The position numbers and the translations under genes are program-made. DNA of 33,831 nt from an uncultured Flavobacterium sp. GTDB lineage: Bacteria; Bacteroidota; Bacteroidia; Flavobacteriales; Flavobacteriaceae. The stretch is taken from positions 1-33,831 of the forward strand of contig CAJXSU010000018.1 of assembly GCA_913061465.1 (NCBI GenBank), in the 5' to 3' direction. Below are positions 1 through 7,935 of this stretch, piece after piece (the stretch's first letter is position 1; every line of letters begins with the position of its first letter). A model generated the notes under the pieces. It was not told the origin of the DNA. It saw nothing but the letters and a program-made list of their open reading frames with translations, and made no database searches.

Positions 1-1
1 A

Positions 2-700
2 GGCTATGGCCCTGATAGAATTTTATTAATGGTTTCTACCAGTGAATCTCACCATCTAAAAAATTCTGGCTTGTCATTAAAAGACTACTGGAAAATGGCT
101 GAAGCTCAAATTAAAAAAGCCCATGATGCCGGTATTAAAGTAAATGGTACGGTGAGTACTATTTGGGGATGCCCAATAGAAGGCCCAACAGATCTCAACA
201 AAGCTATAGACTATACTCAACGTTGGTTTGATATTGGTGCAGATGATGTAGAACATGCAGATCATGATGGTTCTGCTTCACCAGATAGAGTATTTAAATA
301 TTACAGTATGCTTCAAGAAAAGGTAGGAATGACAGACAAACAAATTGTTCATTTTCATACTACTAGAGGCTGGGGCATGGCCAATGTACTGGCAGCACTT
401 CAAGCCGGGATGACGCATTTTGAAGCTACCATGGGAGGTATTGGTGGCCAGCCTGCAAACTTTGTAGACGGAATACCAGTTGCAGGTACAGGTTCTTATT
501 ATTATAAAGATCCAAACTTAGTAGGCCTTGTCTCTACGGAAGATTTAGTAGTTATGCTAGATGAGATGGGAATTGATACTAATTTAGATGTTGATAAAGT
601 GCTAGAAATAGGTACTATGAATGAACGAATTGTTGGAAGACGCTTGCGTTCAGAAGCTATTAAAAACGGCCGAGTTCCAAAGTCTTTAACAGGGAGGTAA
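2..700 (+). CDS. HMG-CoA lyase-like DRE-TIM metallolyase, 5' truncated
   Basis: The reading frame is open to the left edge, so the N-terminal part of the TIM barrel is outside the window. The ATG at 29 is internal: the frame before it reads GYGPDRILL. What remains aligns by eye with the C-terminal half of HMG-CoA lyases: STSESHHLKN, the strand around WGCPIEG, the HFH metal-ligand pair before TTRGWGMANVLAALQAG, and STEDLVVMLDEMGIDT. HMG-CoA lyase proper has a glycine loop reading GLGGCP whose Cys is catalytic; here the loop is GGIGGQP, with Gln in that place, followed by an insertion (about NFVDGIP to DPNLVG). The family is clear, but the Cys change argues against ordinary HMG-CoA cleavage; another acyl-CoA or 2-oxoacid aldol/lyase reaction is possible. 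No intrinsic terminator follows; the next gene starts 51 bases on. Confidence 0.8.
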   Translation, partial: GYGPDRILLMVSTSESHHLKNSGLSLKDYWKMAEAQIKKAHDAGIKVNGTVSTIWGCPIEGPTDLNKAIDYTQRWFDIGADDVEHADHDGSASPDRVFKYYSMLQEKVGMTDKQIVHFHTTRGWGMANVLAALQAGMTHFEATMGGIGGQPANFVDGIPVAGTGSYYYKDPNLVGLVSTEDLVVMLDEMGIDTNLDVDKVLEIGTMNERIVGRRLRSEAIKNGRVPKSLTGR

Positions 701-751
701 TTTGCAGTGCTCTGAGAATAAGGGTATCATTGCACAACTAAAAAAGCAGAA

Positions 752-1348
752 ATGTCATTAGAACTAGACTTACAAAACAGAAGCGGAAATACCTGCGAAC
801 TATGTGTATCTTCAGAGAACTTAGCAATCTATGAGGTAAAACCAACCTCAACAGGAGGTGGAGGTATTGATGGAAGCTTGTTAGGGTGTGCTATCTGTAT
901 AGAGCAAATAGAAAACCCTGAAACTACAGATGCTAATCATTGGCGTTGTTTAAATGATAGTATGTGGTCAGAATTTAGGGCCGTAAAAGTGATTGCCTGG
1001 AGAATATTATCTCGCTTAAGAAAAGAAGGGTGGCCTCAAGATTTATTAGACATGCTGTATCTAGAAGACGATGATTTGCGCTTTGCAAAAGAAACAGGAG
1101 AACATTTAGAAGAGGTAGATAAGATTATACATAGAGATGCCAACGGTGCTATTCTTCAAGCAGGAGATTCTGTTGTTTTAATTAAAGACTTAAAAGTAAA
1201 AGGATCTAGCTTGGTTGCCAAACAAGGAACGGCTGTTCGAAGAATTTCTTTAGATCATGAAAACGCAAAATATATTGAAGGGAAGGTAGGCCCCACACAG
1301 ATTGTTATTATTACAGATTATGTGAAAAAAATGTCAGAAAAGGAGTAA
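752..1348 (+). CDS. PhnA domain-containing protein
   Basis: 198 residues. The C-terminal part carries the PhnA-domain pattern DANGAILQAGDSVVLIKDL, then KVKGSS and a closing EGKVGP...IVIITDYVKK, as in proteins once linked to alkylphosphonate operons. The N-terminal half has paired cysteines, CELC near residue 15 and CAIC near residue 47, which probably form a zinc ribbon. The middle contains LNDSMWSEFRAVKVIAWRIL, typical of the longer Bacteroidota versions. The family has no firmly established function, and no phosphonate C-P lyase gene is nearby, so a phosphonate role should not be assumed. It lies in the same direction as the genes on both sides (gaps of 51 and 26 bases) and may be co-transcribed with them. 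Confidence 0.85.
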   Translation: MSLELDLQNRSGNTCELCVSSENLAIYEVKPTSTGGGGIDGSLLGCAICIEQIENPETTDANHWRCLNDSMWSEFRAVKVIAWRILSRLRKEGWPQDLLDMLYLEDDDLRFAKETGEHLEEVDKIIHRDANGAILQAGDSVVLIKDLKVKGSSLVAKQGTAVRRISLDHENAKYIEGKVGPTQIVIITDYVKKMSEKE

Positions 1349-1374
1349 TCATAAATAATAGTATTGATATTAAT

Positions 1375-2001
1375 ATGAAAAAAATAACAGCATTTATAAT
1401 TTTAATTTCTTTTTTATCATGTAGCCCAAAACTCTTTAAGGAAAAATGGACTAAAGAAGAAGCACCAGCATATTTTAAAGCGAGGTTTGAAACTACTCAG
1501 GGAAATTTTGATATTGAGGCAAAAAGAGCTTGGTCTCCAGAAGGTGTAGACAGATTGTTTCAATTAATTAAGAATGAATTTTACACAGATATTGCTGTTT
1601 TTAGAGTTGTGCCTGGTTTTGTAGCTCAGTTTGGAATTCACAACGATAGCCTTGTAAATGCTAGTTGGAGACGTTTTAAAATTGCTGATGAAGAAGTTGT
1701 TGAAAGTAACGATTTCATGACAATCTCTTTTGCTAGAGGAGGAGTAAAGACAAGAACAACTCAAATATTTATCAATTTAAAAAACAACAAACGCTTAGAT
1801 GCGTTAGCATATTCTGGAGTTAAAGGTTTTCCTGTTATTGCAAAATTAATTGCTGGGAAAGACAATATTTTAAAGTTTTATGATGGGTATGGAGATCGAT
1901 TGGGTATGCGACAAGATTCTTTAAATAGATACGGTAATACATTTATCAGAACCAACTATCCCGAAATAGACTTTATAAAAAAAGCTTATATACTTAAATA
2001 A
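1375..2001 (+). CDS. Cyclophilin-type peptidyl-prolyl isomerase, lipoprotein
   Basis: 208 residues. A short hydrophobic leader ends in a lipobox (FLSC, Cys16), so it is probably anchored in an envelope membrane. The rest has the cyclophilin fold pattern: FETTQGNFDIE, the core FRVVPGFVAQFGI, TISFARGG and TTQIFIN. The Arg of the catalytic FHR-type motif is present (FRVVPGF) but the preceding His is absent. The usual Q-G-G-D reads QFGI, so activity may be weak or altered. The expected role is proline isomerisation during folding of exported proteins. The stop codon abuts a strong hairpin terminator, so this is the last gene of the leftward + strand group. Confidence 0.88.
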   Translation: MKKITAFIILISFLSCSPKLFKEKWTKEEAPAYFKARFETTQGNFDIEAKRAWSPEGVDRLFQLIKNEFYTDIAVFRVVPGFVAQFGIHNDSLVNASWRRFKIADEEVVESNDFMTISFARGGVKTRTTQIFINLKNNKRLDALAYSGVKGFPVIAKLIAGKDNILKFYDGYGDRLGMRQDSLNRYGNTFIRTNYPEIDFIKKAYILK

Positions 2002-2026
2002 AAAAGCCGCTATAAGCGGCTTTTTT
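2001..2026. terminator. Bidirectional intrinsic terminator
   Basis: An 11-bp hairpin (arms 2001-2011 and 2015-2025, core AGCCGCT/AGCGGCT, 3-nt loop) is flanked by A's on the left and T's on the right. It lies between two convergent genes and can end both the cyclophilin transcript (+) and the dipeptidase transcript (-). Confidence 0.9.
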
Positions 2027-3414
2027 TATTTAGATAGCTCTGTAAAATATTTATAGAAATAAGGAATGGTTTCAATTCCTTTTAAATAATTAAAAATACC
2101 AAAATGCTCGTTTGGAGAATGGATGGCGTCACTGTCTAGACCAAAGCCCATTAGAATTGTTTTGCTTCTTAGTTCATCTTCAAAAAGAGAAACTATAGGA
2201 ATACTTCCACCACTTCTTTGTGGTATGGGAGTTTTTCCAAAAGTTGCTTCATAAGCTTTACTTGCAGCTTTATAGCCAATGGTATTTATAGGAGTTACAT
2301 AACCTTGTCCACCATGATGCGGTGTTACTTTAACAGTAACAGCTTCTGGAGCAATACATTCAAAATGTTTCGTAAATAACTCAGTAATTTCATGCCATTC
2401 TTGGTTTGGTACCAAACGCATCGATATTTTTGCATAGGCCTTAGAAGCAATCACTGTTTTTGCTCCCTCTCCGGTATATCCACCCCAAATTCCATTAACA
2501 TCTAAAGTTGGGCGTATAGAGTTTCTTTCATTGGTTGTATATCCTTTTTCTCCATAGACGGCATCAATAGCTAATGCTTTTTTGTAATTCTCTAAAGAAA
2601 AGGGAGCTTTAGCCATTTCATCTCTTTCTGCTCTAGATAATTCTTCTACTTTTTCATAAAAACCAGGAATGGTAATATGGTTATTTTCATCATGCAATGA
2701 AGCAATCATCTTTGTTAAAATATTAATGGGGTTGGCTACTGCACCACCATACAATCCAGAATGTAAATCTCTATTGGGCCCAGTAATTTCTACTTCAACA
2801 TAACTTAAACCTCTTAACCCAGTTGTTATTGAAGGAATGTCATTGGCTATCATTCCTGTATCAGAAATTAAAATGATATCATTGGCTAATTTTTCATGGT
2901 TGTTTTTTACAAACCAACCCAAACTCTCAGATCCTACTTCTTCCTCACCTTCAATCATAAATTTTACATTACAAGGTAGATTTCCTGTGGTGGTCATATA
3001 TTCCATAGCTTTTATATGCATGTACATTTGACCTTTATCATCACAGGCTCCTCGAGCAAAAATAGCTCCCTCAGGATGAAGAGCTGTTTTTTTAATAACA
3101 GGTTCAAATGCCGGAGAATCCCATAAATCTAGTGGGTCTGCGGGTTGAACATCGTAATGACCATACACTAAAATAGTAGGTAAATTATTATCAATTATTT
3201 TTTCTCCGTAAACAATAGGGTACCCTGGAGTTTCACATATTTCTACAAAATCACAACCTGCTTTTTCTAGCCGATCTTTTACAGCTTCAGCAGTATTTAA
3301 TACATCTTGTTGGTAAGCTGGATCTGCACTAACAGAAGGGATTTTTAGGAGCTCAATAAGTTCATTGATAAAACGATTTTTATTTGCTTTTATATAGTTT
3401 TTGATGTCTGACAT
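2026..3414 (-). CDS. M20 family dipeptidase (CNDP/PepV-like)
   Basis: 462 residues from the chosen start MSDIKNYIK. An in-frame ATG 18 bases upstream (3432) is rejected because it lies at or before the expected transcription start of the TATTTTTG box at 3434-3441. The zinc-peptidase motifs are all present: GHYDVQP (first metal ligands, HxD), the bridging Asp in ACDDKGQ, and EGEEEVGS with the catalytic Glu. A dimerisation (lid) domain follows, including DLHSGLYGG, and the closing metal ligand is in DAIHSPNEHF. Length and order match the M20 metallopeptidases that hydrolyse di- and short peptides. No signal peptide is visible, so it is probably cytoplasmic. It would complete breakdown of imported peptides; the POT and permease genes of this window would supply substrate. 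Confidence 0.92.
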   Translation of the reverse strand: MSDIKNYIKANKNRFINELIELLKIPSVSADPAYQQDVLNTAEAVKDRLEKAGCDFVEICETPGYPIVYGEKIIDNNLPTILVYGHYDVQPADPLDLWDSPAFEPVIKKTALHPEGAIFARGACDDKGQMYMHIKAMEYMTTTGNLPCNVKFMIEGEEEVGSESLGWFVKNNHEKLANDIILISDTGMIANDIPSITTGLRGLSYVEVEITGPNRDLHSGLYGGAVANPINILTKMIASLHDENNHITIPGFYEKVEELSRAERDEMAKAPFSLENYKKALAIDAVYGEKGYTTNERNSIRPTLDVNGIWGGYTGEGAKTVIASKAYAKISMRLVPNQEWHEITELFTKHFECIAPEAVTVKVTPHHGGQGYVTPINTIGYKAASKAYEATFGKTPIPQRSGGSIPIVSLFEDELRSKTILMGFGLDSDAIHSPNEHFGIFNYLKGIETIPYFYKYFTELSK

Positions 3415-3433
3415 GTATATTTTTTTGCGCATT

Positions 3434-3492
3434 CAAAAATACTAAAATTCCTTCGATTCCGCTTTGCAAATTCAGACGAATGCTTATATTTG
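3434..3492. promoter_or_regulatory. Divergent promoters for the M20 gene (-) and tRNA-Leu (+)
   Basis: The tRNA side has TTTG at 3463-3466, an 18-nt spacer and TATATTTG at 3485-3492. This fits the Bacteroidota sigma-A pattern (TTTG, 17-23 nt, TAnnTTTG). The minus side has TATTTTTG on 3441-3434, 19 nt before the chosen dipeptidase ATG. The TTTGCAAA palindrome at 3463-3470 offers a TTTG to both directions, although the minus spacer would be long (25 nt). Confidence 0.7.
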
Positions 3493-3501
3493 CAATCCGA
3501 T

Positions 3502-3522
3502 AGCTGAAAAAGTATTTCAGCT
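3502..3522 (+). promoter_or_regulatory. Hairpin in the tRNA-Leu 5' leader
   Basis: AGCTGAAA (3502-3509) and TTTCAGCT (3515-3522) form a perfect 8-bp stem with a 5-nt loop. It sits between the predicted transcription start (about 3498) and the mature tRNA 5' end, where RNase P would remove it. Confidence 0.5.
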
Positions 3523-3528
3523 TTAGTT

Positions 3529-3610
3529 GCAGGCGTGGTGGAATTGGTAGACACGCTAGACTTAGGATCTAGTGCCGCAAGGTGTGAGAGTTCGAGTCTC
3601 TCCGCCTGTA
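3529..3610 (+). tRNA. tRNA-Leu (anticodon UAG)
   Basis: Folded by hand. The acceptor stem GCAGGCG (3529-3535) pairs with CGCCTGT (3603-3609), with one G-U at the end. The anticodon stem is CTAGA/TCTAG with loop CTTAGGA, giving anticodon TAG. There is a long variable arm as expected for a class II tRNA. The T arm is GAGAG/CTCTC around TTCGAGT. The discriminator base is A3610 and the CCA end is not encoded. Total length is 82 nt. Confidence 0.97.
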
Positions 3611-3615
3611 CAGAT

Positions 3616-3658
3616 AAAAACCTCATCCTATTGAATTTTCAATAAGTTGAGGTTTTTT
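3616..3658. terminator. Intrinsic terminator after tRNA-Leu, usable from both sides
   Basis: An outer stem of AAAAACCTCA (3616-3625) with TGAGGTTTTT (3648-3657) encloses a second small hairpin (TATTGA/TCAATA) and ends in a T tract. Read on the minus strand it also ends in five T's, so it can stop the leftward transcript of the repeat-protein gene. Confidence 0.85.
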
Positions 3659-3719
3659 TAGTATGTAGGTCTAGAATCCTTAAATTACCTCTAGTGAAGT
3701 GTTTTTCCTATTCCTTTAT

Positions 3720-6011
3720 TTAATTCTTTATAATTCTCTTTGTAGTTAGTTTAACGCCATCAGAAAGCTTCAGTATATAAACTCCTTTTTCTAATTGACT
3801 TATGTCTATACTATTTGTGACGGATTCTTTCATTAGTTGTTTGCCAAGAATATCATAAACAACAACGTTTAAATTAGTATAATTACCATCAATGTATACC
3901 AAATCTGAGGTAGGATTAGGATAGATTGAGATGTCTAATTGATTTAGGTCATCTACACCAGCTGTTGCACATTCTAATTGGTCTCCAGTAAATCCCCATC
4001 CTTTGTCATCTATTAAACTTTGTCTAGCATTCTCTCCAACACAATAGGTTAAGTTAACAGCACCAAATAAAACATTAGGCTTAACATTTTGTTCTGCCCA
4101 ATCTATTAATAATGCATCATAATTAGTTTTAGATAGGCCAGAGTTGTCAAACATATTTTCCATATCAGTAACACTAATTATATTCCATTCACTAATATCT
4201 TGGTTAAAAGCGGTTGCTTCAAAAAACATAGAATTCATGGTAGGAACATTAATAGTATTCCAATTACTTATATCTTGATTGAAAGATATTGCATTAGAAA
4301 ACATAGAACTCATATCTGAAACACTAATTGTGCTCCAATCGCTTATATCTTGATTAAAGCTCGTTGCACCTGAAAACATAGAACTCATATCATTAACACC
4401 AATAGTATTCCATCCATTTATTTCTCCATTGAAAGATATTGCATTAGAAAACATAGAACTCATGTCAGTAACACTAACGGTGTTCCAATCATTTAAACTT
4501 TTATTAAAAGATGATGCACCAGAAAACATAAAACTCATATTTGTTACTCCTAATACATTCCAATTATTGATATTTTTGTTAAAAGAAATAGCGTCTTCAA
4601 ACATGTTTTCCATAGTATCTACAGAAAACACCTCCCATTCGCTTATATCCTGATTGAAAGACGATGCACCTTTAAACATGAAACTCATATCTGTAACATT
4701 AATTGTATTCCAATCACCTATATCTTGGTTAAATAATGATGCGCCAGAAAACATATATTGCATGTATTCAACATTACCGGTATCCCATCCACTTATGTCT
4801 CTATTGAAAGAGAGTGCGCCAGAAAACATATATTGCATGTATTCAACATTACCAGTATCCCATCCGCTTATGTCTCCATTGAAAGATATTGCTCCATCAA
4901 ACATTTTAAATGTACTTCTAACTTCGGATGTATTCCAATTACTAACATCCTTATTAAAGGAAGATGCATTATTAAACATAAAATACATAGAATTTACATT
5001 ACTCACATTCCAATCTCCAATTTCTTGGTTGAAAGAAACCGCGCCTGAAAACAGTCCAACTGTAGAGGTAACATTACTTGTATCCCAATCACCAATCTCT
5101 TGATTAAAGGAGATTGCACCATCAAACATATAACTCATATCATTTACATTACTGGTATCCCAACCACTTATGTCTCCATTAAAAGATATTGCTTCACTAA
5201 ACATTCGGTCCATTTCAGTAACATTACTTGTATTCCAATCCGTGAGGGATTGGTTAAAACTATCTGCCCCAAAAAACATATACTCCATAGAAGTAACATT
5301 GCTTGTATTCCATTCACTTATGTCTTGATTGAAAGATGTAGCTTCAACGAACATCCAACTCATATCAGTTACATTACTAACATCCCAACTATTTAAAGGT
5401 TTGTTAAATGATTTTGCATTATAAAACATAAAATTCATATTCGATACTTTACTAACATCCCAAGAACTTAAATCTTGATTAAATGATGCTGCATCTCTAA
5501 ACATATCTTTCATATTTGTAACGTTACTAGTATTCCAATCGCCAATATCTTGATTAAAATCTTTCGTTCCACTAAACATGTTTTCCATATCAATTACCCT
5601 ACTAACATCCCAATTACCAATATTTTGATTAAAAACCATATCAGCAGGAACATGGCTAGATTTCCCAAACATCTCCCTCATGATGATAACATCACCTGTG
5701 TCCCAATCATCTATTGGTTGATTAAAATCATCTGCTTCATAAAACATTTTACTCATAAGTCTAACATTGGAAACATCCCAATTACTTATATCTGCATTAA
5801 AAGTACTTCTATTTTTGAAAGTGCCTGACATATCATCTATATTACTGACATCCCAATCTGGCATTATTCCATGAGGACTATTGGTACACAGACCATCAAT
5901 TGGGTTTGTAGCTAAACATTGGATTACAGCAGCAGACCAATTATCATCTGAAAGTTGAGAATACGATGCGGTAGAAAGTGTAATTGCTAAAATAAGTAGT
6001 GTTTTTTTCAT
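3720..6011 (-). CDS. Secreted BspA/DUF285-type repeat protein with T9SS sorting domain
   Basis: 763 residues. The N-terminus is a Sec signal peptide (MKKTLLILAITLSTASYS). Residues 53 to about 626 are about 23 repeats of 25 residues with the pattern W-[DN]-x-S-x-V-x-x-M-x-x-M-F-x-x-A-x-S-F-N-x-x-[IL]-x-x. This is the BspA-like surface protein repeat (DUF285/PF03382). A Cys-containing linker follows. The last ~80 residues, starting near ISIYPNPTSDLVYIDGN and ending LKLSDGVKLTTKRIIKN, are a type A sorting domain for type IX secretion, so the product is probably exported and anchored at or released from the cell surface. Related proteins are often linked to adhesion; the ligand here is unknown. 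The gene stands alone, with tRNA-Leu downstream and a 267-nt AT-rich gap upstream. Confidence 0.93.
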   Translation of the reverse strand: MKKTLLILAITLSTASYSQLSDDNWSAAVIQCLATNPIDGLCTNSPHGIMPDWDVSNIDDMSGTFKNRSTFNADISNWDVSNVRLMSKMFYEADDFNQPIDDWDTGDVIIMREMFGKSSHVPADMVFNQNIGNWDVSRVIDMENMFSGTKDFNQDIGDWNTSNVTNMKDMFRDAASFNQDLSSWDVSKVSNMNFMFYNAKSFNKPLNSWDVSNVTDMSWMFVEATSFNQDISEWNTSNVTSMEYMFFGADSFNQSLTDWNTSNVTEMDRMFSEAISFNGDISGWDTSNVNDMSYMFDGAISFNQEIGDWDTSNVTSTVGLFSGAVSFNQEIGDWNVSNVNSMYFMFNNASSFNKDVSNWNTSEVRSTFKMFDGAISFNGDISGWDTGNVEYMQYMFSGALSFNRDISGWDTGNVEYMQYMFSGASLFNQDIGDWNTINVTDMSFMFKGASSFNQDISEWEVFSVDTMENMFEDAISFNKNINNWNVLGVTNMSFMFSGASSFNKSLNDWNTVSVTDMSSMFSNAISFNGEINGWNTIGVNDMSSMFSGATSFNQDISDWSTISVSDMSSMFSNAISFNQDISNWNTINVPTMNSMFFEATAFNQDISEWNIISVTDMENMFDNSGLSKTNYDALLIDWAEQNVKPNVLFGAVNLTYCVGENARQSLIDDKGWGFTGDQLECATAGVDDLNQLDISIYPNPTSDLVYIDGNYTNLNVVVYDILGKQLMKESVTNSIDISQLEKGVYILKLSDGVKLTTKRIIKN
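4134..5855 (-). repeat. Tandem 75-bp coding repeats, about 23 units
   Basis: Each 25-residue unit corresponds to 75 bp. Unit 3 (residues 103-133) is 31 residues long because of a 6-residue insertion (GKSSHVPADMV region). Units 1-12 mostly keep SNV at positions 4-6. Units 16-23 replace it with varied residues (INV, FSV, LGV, VSV, IGV, ISV). Units 14 and 15 are almost identical at DNA level: about 61 bp (4741-4801 and 4816-4876) with only two differences, so they look like a recent duplication. Confidence 0.9.
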
Positions 6012-6278
6012 AGGAGTATATTAATATTATATTAATAAAGTGAATAAATTTTAAAAAGGTTGCGTGGAAATTAAAATATTAATAATAGCTGGTTAAAGCT
6101 TAACTAATCTTCTTTTAGATTTGCAAAGATTAGATTATTTAAAATAGTAAATTCATAGCAATGTAAAATTAAAAAATTAATTATGTTCATGAAAAAAAAG
6201 ATTCACAAAAAAATCTTAAAAACTAGTTTTAATTTTTTTAATGTATGAATATTGATGAGATTAAAACACCAGGCTAGA

Positions 6279-6632
6279 TTAATTTTGAATAAAACTATAA
6301 TCAATTTCTTTTACAGAAATTTTTTGATATTCTTTTGCAGATTTATTGTTAAATAATTTTTTTAATTCGTCTATTTCTTGTTGATTAAATAATAAAACCA
6401 AATTTCCTTGTAGTGTTGGTATTGGGATGTTCTTTTTTACTTTAGGGCAAGGATAGTTTTCATTCCAATATGTAGTATCTAAATGTAAAATATATTTTTT
6501 AAATTGAATGTATTCTTTTTCTGTAAACTCAAAAAAAATGTTATTGAAGGTAAGATGGTAATGATCACAGTTAGTGCAAATAGTTAACTCTCCACTTTTT
6601 ACTTTTCCTATTGTTTTTATATAATTACACAT
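6279..6632 (-). CDS. Small Cys-containing protein, possibly DUF6686
   Basis: 117 residues starting MCNYIKTIGKVKSGELTICTNC, with no signal peptide or membrane segment. Cys2 and the CTNC pair followed by HYH look like a metal site. TFNNIFFEFTEKEYIQFKKY and the spaced aromatic residues recall a short conserved Bacteroidota family that I believe is DUF6686, but I could not check this. Function is unknown. It is codirectional with the repeat-protein gene, but the 267-nt gap between them (6012-6278) is AT-rich and shows no ORF, so joint transcription is doubtful. That gap has an AT-only palindrome next to the downstream start and otherwise nothing I recognise. Confidence 0.7.
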   Translation of the reverse strand: MCNYIKTIGKVKSGELTICTNCDHYHLTFNNIFFEFTEKEYIQFKKYILHLDTTYWNENYPCPKVKKNIPIPTLQGNLVLLFNQQEIDELKKLFNNKSAKEYQKISVKEIDYSFIQN

Positions 6633-6669
6633 AACATCATTTGTTTATTTAGATTTAATAAAAATTATT

Positions 6670-6840
6670 TATATTTGTAAATATAAAATAGAATCATTCT
6701 AAATAAAAATATTATTAACTATTTTTTAGATTATATTTTATATACGAGTGAATACTATTAATTCTTACAGATGAAATTAATTCTACTCTCTTTACTATTT
6801 AATTTGAATTTAGCTCCTCAGAAATGAGGAGTTTTTTTTA
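6670..6840 (+). ncRNA. Candidate small transcript with mini-ORF
   Basis: A TATATTTG box at 6670-6677 could start a transcript near 6683 that ends at the clear terminator of 6812-6840, giving an RNA of about 155 nt. No annotated + strand gene explains that terminator. The transcript contains an 18-codon ORF, ATG 6771 to TGA 6827, reading MKLILLSLLFNLNLAPQK, whose stop codon lies inside the terminator hairpin. The box overlaps a perfect inverted repeat (6668-6676/6679-6687). It could be a small RNA, a small membrane peptide, a leader, or a remnant of a lost gene. No matching -35/-33 element at normal spacing was found. Confidence 0.35.
6812..6840 (+). terminator. Intrinsic terminator with GAAA tetraloop
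   Basis: A stem of about 9 bp (6812-6820 with 6825-6833, GCTCCTCA/TGAGGAGT) is closed by a GAAA loop and followed by eight T's on the + strand. Read on the minus strand it is followed by CTAAATTC rather than T's, so it should act mainly for + strand transcription. Confidence 0.85.
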
Positions 6841-6850
6841 TTGAAGATTA

Positions 6851-7930
6851 TTAATTTTTTACATCTAATGCATCCCTTAGGGCATTTCCTATTAACATAA
6901 AAGCCATAACCAAACTCATAATTGCTAGTCCAGGAATAACCGCTAAGTAAGGTTTTCCTAGAATAATATAATTGTAGTGATTTTTTATAATTGCTCCCCA
7001 AGATGGAGTAGGAGGTTGAGCTCCTATTCCTAAGAAACTTAACCCGCTTTCTATTAATATCGCTGCAGCGAAATTTGCTGCAGAAATTACAATGATTGGT
7101 GCAATAATATTAGGTAAAATATGTCTAAAAATAATTCTAATACTAGAAAACCCTAAAACATAAGCAGCCTCTACATATTGTTGTTGTTTGGTTGTTAATA
7201 CTTGTCCTCGAACAACTCTAGCGACCTCAACCCACATGGTTAGCCCAACAGCTATAAACACTTGCCAATACCCCTTACCTAAAGCTAAAGTTATTGCGAT
7301 TACCAATAGCAAAGTAGGAATAGACCATGTAATATTAATCAACCACATAATAAATGCATCTATTTTACCACCATAATATCCAGCAACTGCTCCAATCCCA
7401 ATACCAATAAATAAAGATATAAATACAGTAATAAATCCTATAAAAAAAGAGATTCTAGTACCTATTAATAATCTGCTCAAAAGATCTCGACCGTATTTGT
7501 CTGTTCCAAAATAGAAAGTTTTCTTCTTTATGTATTTTTTTGGTGAGTTATCTAGTAATGTTAATTTTATTGTTTTTGGTAATCCATCACCATACCCAAT
7601 GTATTCTAACTCTTCTTTAAGAATGCTATAGGATTGAATGGGAATTTCTGTATTGATCTGTGTACTTCCCATAAAAAGTTTATTAAAAAAAGATTGTGAT
7701 CTTTTTTCTTTTAATGGAATGGTTAACATTTCTACTGTGAAACCTGGTTTTTTTGAATGAATTTCTACATGCATTTGGTTTGCATTCTGACTATTGTCTG
7801 GAGCAATTAAGTAACCAAACACAGCAATAAACCCACAAAAAACAACAAACCAAAAACTAAATAAGCCGATTTTGTTTTGCTTAAATTTTTGAAGAGCAAC
7901 TTTGGAAAGTGATTTTGATTGGTTCATCAT
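6851..7930 (-). CDS. ABC transporter permease, Dpp/OppC type
   Basis: 359 residues. The protein has an N-terminal membrane helix (about 22-42), a long extracytoplasmic segment (about 45-140) and a five-helix BPD_transp_1 permease domain. The coupling loop that contacts the ATPase is EAAYVLGFSSIRIIFRHILP with the expected EAA...G spacing. It ends with GIGAQPPTPSWGAIIKNHYN, as in OppC/DppC-type peptide or nickel permeases. The partner permease, ATPases and binding protein are not nearby, so the system is encoded in scattered loci. Two adjacent ATGs (7930, 7927) are possible starts. The best -7 box (TATTTTTG, 7943-7936) is only 5-8 nt upstream, so the mRNA may be nearly leaderless. Confidence 0.88.
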   Translation of the reverse strand: MMNQSKSLSKVALQKFKQNKIGLFSFWFVVFCGFIAVFGYLIAPDNSQNANQMHVEIHSKKPGFTVEMLTIPLKEKRSQSFFNKLFMGSTQINTEIPIQSYSILKEELEYIGYGDGLPKTIKLTLLDNSPKKYIKKKTFYFGTDKYGRDLLSRLLIGTRISFFIGFITVFISLFIGIGIGAVAGYYGGKIDAFIMWLINITWSIPTLLLVIAITLALGKGYWQVFIAVGLTMWVEVARVVRGQVLTTKQQQYVEAAYVLGFSSIRIIFRHILPNIIAPIIVISAANFAAAILIESGLSFLGIGAQPPTPSWGAIIKNHYNYIILGKPYLAVIPGLAIMSLVMAFMLIGNALRDALDVKN

Positions 7931-7935
7931 TGATT

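Noticed and set aside
752-1348. Phosphonate utilisation operon
   Set aside because: Only a PhnA-domain protein is present, with no C-P lyase, phosphonatase or phosphonate transporter genes nearby.
3390-3626. Minus-strand open frame across tRNA-Leu
   Set aside because: It overlaps a well-folded tRNA and the promoters on both sides, and its product has no recognisable features.
4429-5828. Several open frames on the + strand opposite the repeat protein gene
   Set aside because: The 75-bp repeat is a multiple of three, so an antisense frame stays open along the array. The translations show no independent features.
4134-5855. CRISPR-like regular spacing
   Set aside because: The units are coding repeats with 25-residue periodicity and no constant repeat/unique spacer pattern. 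No cas genes are present.
6019-6037. Perfect palindrome just upstream of the repeat protein start
   Set aside because: It consists only of A and T (TATTAATAT with ATATTAATA). In DNA this AT-rich it is weak evidence for an operator.
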